DNA from: Comamonadaceae bacterium
Lineage (GTDB): Bacteria; Pseudomonadota; Gammaproteobacteria; Burkholderiales; Burkholderiaceae_C
Reading direction: 5' to 3'
NCBI GenBank assembly: GCA_947478725.1
Contig: CANJWZ010000004.1
Span: 1 to 64,000 of the forward strand
DNA length: 64,000 nt
Positions 28,001-35,556 of the stretch are shown here, in pieces. The position numbers and the translations under genes are program-made. The notes under the pieces were generated by a model, which was not told the origin of the DNA, searched no databases, and was given only the letters and a program-made list of their open reading frames with translations. Each line of letters opens with the position of its first letter. The stretch's first letter is position 1.

Positions 28001-28172
28001 CAGCCCCATGGCGGTAGCGGTGATCGGCGGCTTGATCACCTCAACCTTTCTGAGTTTGCTGGTGGTGCCCGCAGTTTTTACTTTTATTGACGACCTGGAG
28101 CAGTGGATCGCGGGTCTTTTTCGTCGCCAACCCAAGCCAGGCGCACCGCAGCCGCAAGGGCCGGCTTTATAA
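25005..28172 (+). CDS. RND efflux pump permease (HAE1/AcrB family)
   Basis: The 1055-residue inner-membrane proton antiporter has the RND layout of 12 transmembrane helices with two large periplasmic loops. The first helix and loop start is IRNPIAAVMFFVMLCFAG. The helix-4 proton-relay motif is GILVDDAIVEVENIVRHL with paired aspartates, and the second-half signature is LIGLIMLMGVATKNSILLVEYA. A non-conserved Gly/Pro-rich insertion (GLPGPAAGPLHGSGGG) lies near residue 940. It completes the tripartite pump. Substrate is unknown; the downstream acyl-chain genes may be part of the same transcription unit. Confidence 0.93.
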   Translation: MNVSAWCIRNPIAAVMFFVMLCFAGVLGYQNMLVQNFPDLEVPNIIVSASLPGASPAQLETEVARKMEAAIAALQGLKNIYTKVQDGEVTITAEFRLEKPSQEALDETRSAVQQVRADMPADLRDPVVSKINISGAPVLAYTIKSSVLDDEALSWFVDDTLTRSLLAVRGVGSVTRVGGVTREVRVALNSSKMQALGVSAATVSRQLRQVQMDTSGGRADLGSSEQPLRTLATVKSAAELAGLELLVGEGRKVRLSQVADVQDTTAEPRSAARLNGAPVVGFEISRSKGASEVDVGRGVRAALAQLKVSHPDMVLSEAFDFVTPVEEEYWASLILLAEGALLAVLVVWLFLRDWRATFVTAVALPLSVIPAFIGMNYLGFSINVVTLLALSLVIGILVDDAIVEVENIVRHLRMGKTPYQAAMEAADEIGLAVIATTFTLVAVFLPTAFMSGIVGKFFKQFGWTASLAVFASLVVARMLTPMMSAYLLKPIVDYTEKDGAVMRWYMAVSRWCLQHRWWTALAAGGFFAGSLMLIPLLPTGFIPPDDNNQTQVYLELAPGSKLADTLVAAETARQLLMKVEHVKSIYTTVGGGSAGTDPFAASGSVEKRKATLTILLAPRGTRPLKQVVENNIRKALTELPGVRSKVGLGGSGESLVLALTSENPASLAAAAAALEKDLRTIPGLGSVASSASLVQPELTVRPDFARMADQGVTSAAIGETLRIATVGDYNAALPKLNLSGRQVPIVVRLADEARADLAALERLMVPGSHGPVMLGQVATLQVSGGPAVIDRFNRLRDVKFEIELSGLPLGNVTALVNKLPAIVNLPADVKQVTIGDAEIMGELFASFSLAMLTAVLCIYVVLVLLFKDLLHPVTILAALPLSLGGAFVGLLVADKSFSMPSLIGLIMLMGVATKNSILLVEYAIVARRGTPLPEGLPGPAAGPLHGSGGGMLVPGMSRLDALLDACHKRARPIVMTTIAMGAGMMPIAFGWGAADSSFRSPMAVAVIGGLITSTFLSLLVVPAVFTFIDDLEQWIAGLFRRQPKPGAPQPQGPAL

Positions 28173-28212
28173 TTAAAGGTTTCCGTAATATTGTCAATTT
28201 ATCTGATACCCC

Positions 28213-29259
28213 ATGCAAAAACGCGTACTCCTTTCGGGCGCAACTGGCCTGATTGGCGGCGAGTTGATGCTCATGTTGGCTGCCAAAGGCATTCACAGTA
28301 CAGCCGTGGTGCGCGCCGCTGATGCAGACAAGGCCAGAGCCCGCATGCTGGAGCGGCTGCAAAAAAGCGCCCTCTGGAAACCTGAGTTGGCTGAGCTTGT
28401 GTCCGCCGAAGCAGGCGACATTGAGGCTCCCGACTTTGGCCTGAAAGCCAGCGTGTTGCAGTCAGCCGATGTGATTTTGCATTCGGCGGCCAGCACATCC
28501 TTCAAGCCGGATGCGGGTGTGTATCCAGTCAACATCAAGGCGGCTGGCAACTTTGTCGGCATCTTGAAAAGTCTCAAGCCCTCGCAGCGCGGCTTTTTTG
28601 TCGGTACTGCTGCGGTGACGATGGAGCCGCGCGGCGTGATCACCGAAGACATGCCTTTCGCAGGCTACGCCAATGACTACATCCGTTCCAAACGCGATGC
28701 TGAAACGTTGTTGCGCGCCAGCTGCGCACCGTTTGTGAGCCTGCGTCCCGGCATTGTGCTGTCGCGCGGCATTGACGATGCCAAGCTGGCCAGAAACATG
28801 TTGTGGTCGATTCCTGTGATGGCTGAGTTGGGCGACGTGCCGCTTGACCCGTTGGCCAGACTGGATGTTTCGCCTGTCGATTTCATTGCCGGCGCCTTTG
28901 CCGAGATGCTGCTCAAAAACGATCTCGCGCATGATTGTTATCACGTCTCTACCGGCGAAGCTTCTTTGACGCTGCGGGCACTGGCCGATGCCTTGACGCC
29001 GTCCATGCCTGGCATCACTAAGCTTGGCATGCGAGGCCCTGACTATGTTCCTGCGCCAAGCTTTGCACGTCAGCGTTGGATGTTTGCAGCACTACAGCCT
29101 TATTTGCCCTTTCTGACCGCCGATGCAGTGTTCAGTAACACACGCTTACGTGGTGAAATCGGAAGTTTGGCCATTGCGCCTACGCCAGCCAGTTATCTTG
29201 CTGACATGCTGGGGACTTTTAGCCTGTCCGACGCGGTCAAGCAGATGTATACGCCATGA
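28213..29259 (+). CDS. Thioester-reductase-like NAD(P)-binding SDR
   Basis: The 348-residue protein is an extended short-chain dehydrogenase. It has the nucleotide-binding glycines in SGATGLIGGEL (residues 8-18) and the active-site YIRSK (Y-x-x-x-K). The segment VVRAADADKARARMLERLQ after the Rossmann strand is the pattern of the male-sterility/thioester-reductase group (PF07993), whose members reduce acyl thioesters to aldehydes. It lies 40 bp downstream of the RND pump and upstream of an acyl carrier protein and ketoacyl synthase, which fits work on a carrier-bound acyl chain. A plain epimerase/dehydratase role is the alternative. Confidence 0.7.
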   Translation: MQKRVLLSGATGLIGGELMLMLAAKGIHSTAVVRAADADKARARMLERLQKSALWKPELAELVSAEAGDIEAPDFGLKASVLQSADVILHSAASTSFKPDAGVYPVNIKAAGNFVGILKSLKPSQRGFFVGTAAVTMEPRGVITEDMPFAGYANDYIRSKRDAETLLRASCAPFVSLRPGIVLSRGIDDAKLARNMLWSIPVMAELGDVPLDPLARLDVSPVDFIAGAFAEMLLKNDLAHDCYHVSTGEASLTLRALADALTPSMPGITKLGMRGPDYVPAPSFARQRWMFAALQPYLPFLTADAVFSNTRLRGEIGSLAIAPTPASYLADMLGTFSLSDAVKQMYTP

Positions 29260-29357
29260 TGTCCACTTGGGCGCTTCATCTGTTGTCTGGCAAGAAATGC
29301 TAAGCTCTCGGGTTGTATCGTCGTCTTATTGATGGGGGCGAGTTAAGTTGCGTACTG

Positions 29358-29609
29358 ATGAATTCTGATCTGATTAATCTTTTTGGGGAAACCTTCGGAA
29401 TACCCGAAGAGAAATTGGTGCCGGGCGCAACGCTGGAAAGCCTGGGACTAGACTCGCTGGCGGTCATTGAGTTTCTGTTTCAGATTGAAGACCAGTTCAA
29501 CATCCAGATTCCTGACCAGCCCAGCCCTCCGCGCACACTGGAAGAAATGGTTCAGTTGGTTGAGCCGCTGATGCCCAAAGCCCAGAGCAGCAGCCCGGGC
29601 GCCGCCTGA
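29358..29609 (+). CDS. Acyl carrier protein
   Basis: The 83-residue acidic protein has the phosphopantetheine attachment motif LGLDSLAVIEF with S33 as the modified serine, followed by helix III. The start ATG 29358 (MNSDLINLFGE) is preferred; an upstream in-frame extension to 29313 has no carrier-protein resemblance. It is not the housekeeping AcpP, which lies in the fab cluster and starts differently. It stands 35 bp before a ketoacyl synthase and presumably carries a specialised acyl chain. Confidence 0.85.
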   Translation: MNSDLINLFGETFGIPEEKLVPGATLESLGLDSLAVIEFLFQIEDQFNIQIPDQPSPPRTLEEMVQLVEPLMPKAQSSSPGAA

Positions 29610-29644
29610 TGGCTCAATCAAGCGACACCATCTGAGCCCACACC

Positions 29645-30880
29645 ATGCGCCGCGTTGCCATCACCGGTTTAGGCATAGTTTCTTGCGTAGGCTTAGGTCG
29701 CAACACTTTTTTTGAATCGCTGTTGCAGGCCAGATCAGGCATACGCTCAGTAGACGTCAGGTTCCCCTCAGGACCTGAAAATGTGCTGATGGGCAGCATT
29801 GACTTCAATCCCGATGAACACTTTGCAAAAGCCATGCTGCTGACCATGGACCGTGTCAGCCAGTTCGCGCTTGTCGCTGCGCGTGAGGCCATGCTGCAAG
29901 CGGGTCTTGGCACGGGACTGACGGGCCTGCAGCCGGAACGCTTTGGTGTGTCAGTGGGTACCGGTAGCGGCGGCGCGGGATCAATGGAGGCAGCTTACGC
30001 TTCATTATTTGAAAAAAAAGTCGCGCGGCTTCGCCCGATGACTGTGGTGCTGGCCATGCACAACGCCATGGCGGCGCACCTGTCCATGGCTTTTGGGCTC
30101 AAGGGCCCGAGCAGCACGGTGTCGAATGCGTGCGCGTCGTCGGCGACCGCCATCGGCGATGCTTTTCGCCAGATACGCCACGGCTATGCCGACGCCATGC
30201 TGGTGGGCGGTTCTGATGCGCTGCTCAACATGGGCACGATCAAAGCCTGGCAAGGCATGCATACACTGGCTAAACCTCATGCCGATGGCCCACAAGCCTC
30301 ATGCCGGCCGTTTTCAAGCGACAGGTCAGGGCTGGTGTTGTCCGAAGGCTCGGCCATGTTGGTGCTTGAAGACTGGGACGCTGCCCAGCGCCGGGGTGCC
30401 AACATCTTGGCCGAACTGGCAGGCTATGCCTCCACCACCGACGCGCATCATTTGACGCAGCCCGAAGCCCAGGGCCAAGCTGCCGCCATGTCTTTGGCTT
30501 TGCGCGACGCGGGTCTGAATACCAGCGACATCGGTTACCTGAACGCGCACGGCACCGCCACCGATGTGGGCGATGTGGTGGAAACCAACGCCATCAAGCT
30601 GGTTTTTGCCGATGATGTCAAACAGCTGGCTATCAGCTCGACCAAAGCTGTCCATGGGCACGCCATGGGCGCTGCCGGTGCGATTGAATTTGCTGCAAGC
30701 GTGATGTCCTTGCAGACCGGGCAGCTGGCACCCACTGCGTTTTTGCAGACGCCTGACGAGCGCTGCGACCTTGACTATATTCCGCTGGAGGCCAGGCGAG
30801 TGCAAGGTCTGCGCGCCGTGATGTCCAATTCGTTTGCTTTCGGCGGCTCCAACGCAGTGCTGGTTGCCAAAGCGGTTTAA
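29645..30880 (+). CDS. Beta-ketoacyl-ACP synthase (KAS II/FabF family)
   Basis: The 411-residue condensing enzyme has the complete thiolase-fold triad: C163 in VSNACASSATAI, H302 in LNAHGTATDVGD and H339 in KAVHGHAMGAAGAIE. It should therefore catalyse decarboxylative condensation of an acyl chain with malonyl-ACP. With its own ACP and the SDR it forms a small acyl-chain module separate from the main fab genes. The 3' end overlaps the convergent rfaE2 by four bases. The chain length and product cannot be read from sequence. Confidence 0.88.
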   Translation: MRRVAITGLGIVSCVGLGRNTFFESLLQARSGIRSVDVRFPSGPENVLMGSIDFNPDEHFAKAMLLTMDRVSQFALVAAREAMLQAGLGTGLTGLQPERFGVSVGTGSGGAGSMEAAYASLFEKKVARLRPMTVVLAMHNAMAAHLSMAFGLKGPSSTVSNACASSATAIGDAFRQIRHGYADAMLVGGSDALLNMGTIKAWQGMHTLAKPHADGPQASCRPFSSDRSGLVLSEGSAMLVLEDWDAAQRRGANILAELAGYASTTDAHHLTQPEAQGQAAAMSLALRDAGLNTSDIGYLNAHGTATDVGDVVETNAIKLVFADDVKQLAISSTKAVHGHAMGAAGAIEFAASVMSLQTGQLAPTAFLQTPDERCDLDYIPLEARRVQGLRAVMSNSFAFGGSNAVLVAKAV

Positions 30881-31362
30881 TTTGTAGCGCGAATCTTGCT
30901 GACCAAAGCGGTGGTCGAGTAGCCATCCACAAAAGCAATCGCCAAAGCCTTGCCGCCGTAACTTTCAACAAGCGCTGTCTCGGCCAGCTTGCGCATGTCG
31001 TAGTCGCCACCCTTGACCAGCACATCGGGTTTGAGCGCACTGATCAGCTCAAGTGGCGTGTCATCGTCAAACCAGGTGACCATGCTGACGGATTCAAGAG
31101 CGGCCATGACTGCTGCGCGATCTTGTTCGTTGTTCAGCGGTCTGTCAGTGCCCTTGCCAAGCCGCTTGGCAGACGCATCGGTGTTTAAGGCCACCACCAA
31201 GCTCGCGCCTAGCGCCCGTGCCTGCGCCAGATAAGTCACATGACCCCGGTGCAGCACATCAAAAACACCATTGGTAAACACCACAGGACGGGGCAAACTG
31301 GCTACACGAGCCAGTGCATCGGCCGCAGCGGTGAGCTTGGTCAAAAATCCGGCTTCAATCAC
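30877..31362 (-). CDS. rfaE2: RfaE2, D-glycero-beta-D-manno-heptose 1-phosphate adenylyltransferase
   Basis: The 161-residue nucleotidyltransferase corresponds to the C-terminal half of HldE and makes ADP-heptose for the lipopolysaccharide core. The cytidylyltransferase-fold signature FTNGVFDVLHRGHVTYL (HxGH) is at about 29-45 and LKPDVLVKGGDY near 110. Split RfaE1/RfaE2 proteins are usual in betaproteobacteria. The GTG start overlaps the stop of the upstream diiron protein gene by four bases, so the two are co-translated. Confidence 0.9.
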   Translation of the reverse strand: MIEAGFLTKLTAAADALARVASLPRPVVFTNGVFDVLHRGHVTYLAQARALGASLVVALNTDASAKRLGKGTDRPLNNEQDRAAVMAALESVSMVTWFDDDTPLELISALKPDVLVKGGDYDMRKLAETALVESYGGKALAIAFVDGYSTTALVSKIRATN

Positions 31363-32243
31363 ACGGCTTGCGGCTTGGTGTCAGTGGCTGCGGGCGCAAC
31401 GGCGATGGCACCTGCAATCTCACGGCCCAGTTCCTTGCGGTATCGGTTCAGTTCCTGCACGGTCTTGAAGCTCTGGTTCATCAACAGACTCATGTTGTGC
31501 AGAATGCGCTCGACCACTTTGCCCTCCCACACGGCATCAAAATGGATTTGCTTGTCGAGCCAATGCTCGAGCCAGTCTGGGTTGGGCAGCCTTGACTGGA
31601 TGGTGTCGCGCGGGAACAGCCCCTTGTTGACGTGAAGATTGGTAGGGTGCAGCGCCTGAGCCGTGCGGCGCGCGCTGGCCATCAGGACCCCGACTTTGGT
31701 AAACGCGGCCCGTGCGTCGTTACCCACATTGTTGATGGCACGTTTCATGTAACGCAGATAAGCGCCACCGTGACGCGCTTCGTCCTGGCTCAGTTGGGTG
31801 TAAATCTTTTTGATCACGGGCTCGGTGTGCCATTCGCTGGCCCGGCGGTACCAGTGGTTCAAACGGATTTCGCCGCAAAAATGCAGCATCAGCGTTTCAA
31901 GCGGCGGTGCGGGTTCGAATTCAAAACGGACTTCGTGCAGCTCTTTTTCAGTCGGTGCCAAATCGGGCCTGAAGCGTCTGAGGTATTCCATCAATACCAG
32001 CGAGTGTTTTTGCTCTTCAAAGAACCAGATCGACATGAAGGCCGAAAAATCGCTGTCGTTCTTGTTGTCACGTAAAAACATTTCTGTTGCCGGCAAGGCT
32101 GACCATTCGGTGATGGCGTTCATCTTGATGGTTTGTGCCTGCTCGTCGGACAGCTTGGACGGATCAAAACTTTCCCATGGAATATCCTTGTCCATGTCCC
32201 AGCGGACAGACTCGAGCTGTTTAAACAATTCAGGGTAAAGCAT
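31359..32243 (-). CDS. Diiron ferritin-like protein (acyl-ACP desaturase-type fold)
   Basis: The 294-residue protein shows a full carboxylate-bridged diiron ligand set: two ExxH motifs (E77-Q-K-H80 in FFEEQKH and E155-A-R-H158 in SQDEARHGG) and interspersed glutamates (E46 or E54, and E125 in HFCGEIRLNH). The helical spacing is that of the ferritin-like/ribonucleotide-reductase/soluble-desaturase superfamily. The length and DEARH motif favour an oxygenase or desaturase over an iron-storage ferritin. It is co-translated with rfaE2 and convergent with the ACP/ketoacyl-synthase genes. It is not the AcsF cyclase, whose surrounding sequence differs. The substrate is unknown. Confidence 0.72.
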   Translation of the reverse strand: MLYPELFKQLESVRWDMDKDIPWESFDPSKLSDEQAQTIKMNAITEWSALPATEMFLRDNKNDSDFSAFMSIWFFEEQKHSLVLMEYLRRFRPDLAPTEKELHEVRFEFEPAPPLETLMLHFCGEIRLNHWYRRASEWHTEPVIKKIYTQLSQDEARHGGAYLRYMKRAINNVGNDARAAFTKVGVLMASARRTAQALHPTNLHVNKGLFPRDTIQSRLPNPDWLEHWLDKQIHFDAVWEGKVVERILHNMSLLMNQSFKTVQELNRYRKELGREIAGAIAVAPAATDTKPQAV

Positions 32244-32289
32244 ATGAATTCCTTTATACCGCCTTCATACGATGTCAGGCATCTGGGTC

Positions 32290-32360
32290 TGTGACGAAAA
32301 ATATGCCGTACTGGATGCCAGCCATCAAAACTGTGACAATTTTAGGCGCGTTATGTGACA
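32290..32360 (+). promoter_or_regulatory. Three iterated TGTGAC(A/G) sites in the divergent diiron/gpx promoter region
   Basis: TGTGACG at 32290-32296 and TGTGACA at 32332-32338 and 32354-32360 are direct repeats, with start-to-start spacing of 42 and 22 bp, close to four and two helical turns. They lie in the 234-bp region between the divergent diiron-protein and glutathione-peroxidase genes. TGTGA is a half-site of the CRP/FNR type, but no TCACA partner completes a palindrome, so the binding protein is unknown. Confidence 0.4.
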
Positions 32361-32477
32361 AATAGCCCCACGCAGGGGTATTACAAGCGCAGGGACTTGA
32401 ATCTTGCTCTGTGAATCCAGCGTATAAACCACCATCGTTGTGGCACTTCCCGTTGGCTTTTTATTCCCCAAACCATC

Positions 32478-33059
32478 ATGCGCTCTTCACATATCAAATC
32501 TATCCGCATATCCGCTGCTCTGCTCATCGGCTTTTTTAGCGTGTCGTGGACGCATGCAGCAACGCCTGCAGACGGCGCCTGTCCCGCTTTGCTGCAGCAA
32601 AATGTGTTGCGTTTGCAGGATGAAAAGCCACAGTCGCTGTGTCAGTACGCCGGCAAGGTGGTGGTGGTGGTCAACACCGCCAGTTTTTGCGGTTTTACGC
32701 CGCAATACGAGGGCCTGGAGGCGCTTCATGCAAAATACAAGGATCAAGGACTTGTGGTTTTGGGCTTCCCGTCGAATGACTTTTCGCAAGAAACCGGCAG
32801 CAACAAACAGATTGCGGATTTTTGCGAAAACACCTTTGGTGTGAAGTTCCCCATGTTCACCAAAACCAGTGTGACCGGCAAAGATGCCAGCCCCCTGTTC
32901 AAGCAGCTGAGCGCCAAGACGGGCACCACGCCAAAATGGAATTTCTACAAGTATGTGATCAGCCGCAATGGCCAGAGCGTGGAAAGTTTTAATTCAATGA
33001 CCGACCCAAAAAGCAAGTCTTTTGTCCGGGAAATTGAAAAGCAACTGGCCAGCAAATAG
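32478..33059 (+). CDS. Secreted glutathione peroxidase family protein
   Basis: The 193-residue protein has a cleavable signal peptide (hydrophobic 11-22, cleavage likely after THA at 27) and a glutathione-peroxidase fold. The peroxidatic cysteine is C71 in NTASFCGFTPQY (cysteine type, not selenocysteine). The WNF motif is present in KWNFYKY, and C116 in IADFCENTFG is a probable resolving cysteine. The segment GFPSNDF replaces the common FPCNQF, so the usual catalytic glutamine is an aspartate. It probably removes peroxides or lipid peroxides in the periplasm with thioredoxin-like reductants. A gpx gene in this neighbourhood fits the photo-oxidative-stress theme. Confidence 0.88.
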   Translation: MRSSHIKSIRISAALLIGFFSVSWTHAATPADGACPALLQQNVLRLQDEKPQSLCQYAGKVVVVVNTASFCGFTPQYEGLEALHAKYKDQGLVVLGFPSNDFSQETGSNKQIADFCENTFGVKFPMFTKTSVTGKDASPLFKQLSAKTGTTPKWNFYKYVISRNGQSVESFNSMTDPKSKSFVREIEKQLASK

Positions 33060-33411
33060 GCCCGCTGGATCACAAAAATACGGCAGAATTTCAACCTGCC
33101 AGTATTTATCGGCCACGAAAATACCAATCAGTCACTATTTGACTAATCAGTATTACTGCTCTATGCTGTCTTATGCTTGACGCCAGGTTCACAAAAACTT
33201 ACCCCATTGTCGCGTGTTGTCCGAGGAACTTCAGGGTCGATGATCGTCTCAAACGAGCGTCTGTCCGTGCAACCATAGGCGGTCAGTTTTCATTGTTGCG
33301 AAGCCGTTTGAGCCACCTGGTCTCAGATGAAATCCCGGGGCGGTTTTCCTCCTCCCTCCCTTCCTTGTTCGCATCGGGGCGCTTGGCAACATTTTTATCT
33401 TCTGCACGCTG
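33060..33411. other. 352-bp intergenic region upstream of the lipid-modification cluster
   Basis: No convincing gene is seen; an 80-codon frame across the second half resembles nothing known. A sigma-70-like promoter lies at 33139-33167. Around it are a GTCA/TGAC inverted pair and a repeated AATCAGT (33126-33132 and 33145-33151). The 3' half is a leader of about 240 nt without an evident Shine-Dalgarno before the ATG at 33412. I could not find a convincing TGATC-type extracytoplasmic-sigma promoter. Confidence 0.5.
33139..33167 (+). promoter_or_regulatory. Putative sigma-70 promoter for the 33.4-39.3 kb cluster
   Basis: TTGACT (33139-33144), a 17-bp spacer and TATGCT (33162-33167) match the -35 and -10 consensus well. 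The transcript would begin near 33174 and carry a leader of about 240 nt to the FAD-oxidoreductase ATG. Confidence 0.45.
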
Positions 33412-34719
33412 ATGACCACCAGCGCGACGCCCCGAATCGCCATCGTTGGCTCCGGCATTTCCGGCTTGGCCGCATCCCATGCGCTGCAAGGTCAGGCCGC
33501 CGTCACGCTTTTTGAGGCTGCCGACTACTTTGGCGGCCACACGCATACAGTCGACGTTACTTTGCCGGCTACTCAAGGGCCTGTGACATACGGTGTGGAC
33601 ACGGGCTTTCTGGTGTTCAACGAGCGAACCTATCCCAACCTGATCAAGCTGTTGGCCGACCTGAAGGTTGAAACCGCCAAGTCGGACATGTCCTTTTCAG
33701 TTCAGGTTCCGCGCGCTGATGGTCAGCAACTGGAGTGGAGCGGCTCGTCGCTGAGCAGCGTGTTTGCACAGAGAAAAAACCTGGTGAACGCCAGGTTTTT
33801 GCGCATGCTCAGCGACATCATGCGCTTTAACAAAGTCACCACGGCACTGGCCAATGCGAACCTCGAGACCGCCATGATGCAACCGCTGGGCGATTTTTTG
33901 AAGGATCAAAAACTCTCTGATGAATTTCGCGACTGGTACTTTTTGCCGATGATGGGTTGCATCTGGTCTTGCCCGACCGACCAGATGCTGCAATTTCCCG
34001 TCGCCACCATGATCCGCTTTTGCTACAACCACGGCCTGATTCAGGTCACCAACAGGCCGCAGTGGTGGACCGTCAAGGGCGGTGCCCGGCACTATGTTGA
34101 AAAAATCATCGCCCCTATTGCTGACAAGCGTTTGAACACGCCTGTCAAACTCATCACGCGTGATGCGGCTGGTGTGCATGTCACCACCAACGCCGGCACT
34201 GAATTGTTTGACAAAGTGGTGCTCGCCACCCACTCGGACCAGTCCCTTGCCATGCTGCAAGCGCCTAGCGCTGCCGAGCAAAGCGCCTTGGGCGCCATTC
34301 GCTACCAGCCCAACCGGGCCGTGCTGCACACCGACACCTCGGTGTTGCCGCAGAGAAAAATAGCCTGGGCCGCCTGGAACTATGAGCGTGCCCAGCAAAC
34401 CGACCGCGAATCATCACAGGTTTGCCTGCACTATCTGCTCAACATGCTGCAGCCGCTGCCGTTTACGCAAAGCGTCGTCGTGTCATTGAATCCGCTCAAG
34501 GAGATCGCACGTCAACACATCATGGCTGAATTTGACTACGCGCACCCTGTGTTTGACCTGGCCGCTATTCGCGCCCAAGGCGAGGTAGCGGCTCTTCAGG
34601 GTCAGCAAAACACCTATTTTTGTGGTGCGTGGACAGGCTATGGCTTTCACGAAGACGGTTTGAAGTCTGGCTTGAAGGTGGCCGAGCAAATTCTGAAGCC
34701 TCAAGAGGTAGCGGCGTGA
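33412..34719 (+). CDS. NAD/FAD-binding oxidoreductase (COG2907 amine-oxidase-like)
   Basis: The 435-residue flavoprotein has the FAD dinucleotide-binding motif IVGSGISGLAAS (residues 9-20) followed by FEAADYFGGHTHT. It ends with the second FAD contact CGAWTGYGFHEDGLKSG. This is the COG2907 group that regularly accompanies DUF1365 and cyclopropane-synthase-like genes; in Rhodobacter such clusters belong to the ChrR/sigma-E response and relate to methylated or furan fatty acids. A desaturation or oxidation of membrane acyl chains is therefore the likely role, by inference. Its stop overlaps the next start (GTGA). Confidence 0.85.
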   Translation: MTTSATPRIAIVGSGISGLAASHALQGQAAVTLFEAADYFGGHTHTVDVTLPATQGPVTYGVDTGFLVFNERTYPNLIKLLADLKVETAKSDMSFSVQVPRADGQQLEWSGSSLSSVFAQRKNLVNARFLRMLSDIMRFNKVTTALANANLETAMMQPLGDFLKDQKLSDEFRDWYFLPMMGCIWSCPTDQMLQFPVATMIRFCYNHGLIQVTNRPQWWTVKGGARHYVEKIIAPIADKRLNTPVKLITRDAAGVHVTTNAGTELFDKVVLATHSDQSLAMLQAPSAAEQSALGAIRYQPNRAVLHTDTSVLPQRKIAWAAWNYERAQQTDRESSQVCLHYLLNMLQPLPFTQSVVVSLNPLKEIARQHIMAEFDYAHPVFDLAAIRAQGEVAALQGQQNTYFCGAWTGYGFHEDGLKSGLKVAEQILKPQEVAA

Positions 34720-35537
34720 CAGTCCAGTCCCTGCTGAGCGACGCCCCCTCGGGGGGCAGCGCATCACATGCCATGAAAAGCGTGGGGGTTCCATTGCTTG
34801 GCTTCGGCCAGGTTCGCCACACGCGGCTAAAACCTGCAAGAAATGCTTTCGCTTACCCCACCTATTTTTTAATGCTGCCCATGCGCGCCATGCAGACCAG
34901 CAAGGCGCATTCGCTGGCTCATAACCGGCCGGGGTGGCTCAGTTTTCATGACCGCGACCACGGTGATGGTCGTGACAACGCGGTGGCCTGGCTGGACGAA
35001 CTCCTGAACCGCGAAGGCGTGGAAGATGCGGCAGGAGAAATCTGGCTGCACACCTATCCGCGCGTGCTCGGCTACACCTTCAAGCCCGTCAGCTTTTGGT
35101 ACTGCCATGCTGCCGACGGCACCCTGCGCGCCATTGTGGTTGAGGTCAACAACACCTTTGGCGAACGCCATTGCTACCTGCTGGACCGGCCGCAATACGG
35201 GCACGAGCTGACGGCCGACAAGGTGTTTCACGTCTCACCTTTTTGTACGCTAGAAGGCAACTACCGCTTTCGCTTCATGCGCAGCAGCTCTGGGGGCATT
35301 GAAAAAACCGTGGCCCGCATTGACTACGACGATGCAGCAGGCCCGCTGATAGAAACCAGTGTGAGCGGCACACTCGAGCCCATCACGCACAGCGCCCTGC
35401 GCAAAGCCTTGTGGCGCTACCCGGCCATGACCTTTGGCGTGGTGGCACGCATCCACTGGCAAGCTTTCAAGTTATGGCGCAAACATGTGCCTTTTATTTC
35501 CAAACCCAAGCCACCGGAAGTATTTGTAACGCGTTGA
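34716..35537 (+). CDS. DUF1365 family protein
   Basis: The protein (273 residues from GTG 34716) carries the DUF1365 signatures HTRLKPARNAFAYPTYFLML, GYTFKPVSFWYCH, FGERHCYLL and FHVSPFCTLEGNYRFRF. The GTG start overlaps the preceding stop by four bases; ATG 34773 is a shorter alternative. The biochemical function is unestablished, but the gene is almost always next to the FAD oxidoreductase and a cyclopropane-synthase-like methyltransferase, as here. It is probably a component of the same lipid-modifying pathway. Confidence 0.85.
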   Translation: MTVQSLLSDAPSGGSASHAMKSVGVPLLGFGQVRHTRLKPARNAFAYPTYFLMLPMRAMQTSKAHSLAHNRPGWLSFHDRDHGDGRDNAVAWLDELLNREGVEDAAGEIWLHTYPRVLGYTFKPVSFWYCHAADGTLRAIVVEVNNTFGERHCYLLDRPQYGHELTADKVFHVSPFCTLEGNYRFRFMRSSSGGIEKTVARIDYDDAAGPLIETSVSGTLEPITHSALRKALWRYPAMTFGVVARIHWQAFKLWRKHVPFISKPKPPEVFVTR

Positions 35538-35556
35538 CTTTTTCTATGCACCTCTG

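Noticed and set aside
31359-32243. Diiron protein as AcsF (aerobic Mg-protoporphyrin monomethylester cyclase)
   Set aside because: The DEARH motif and phototrophic context suggested it, but the N-terminus, spacing and length do not match AcsF, and it is not near bch genes.
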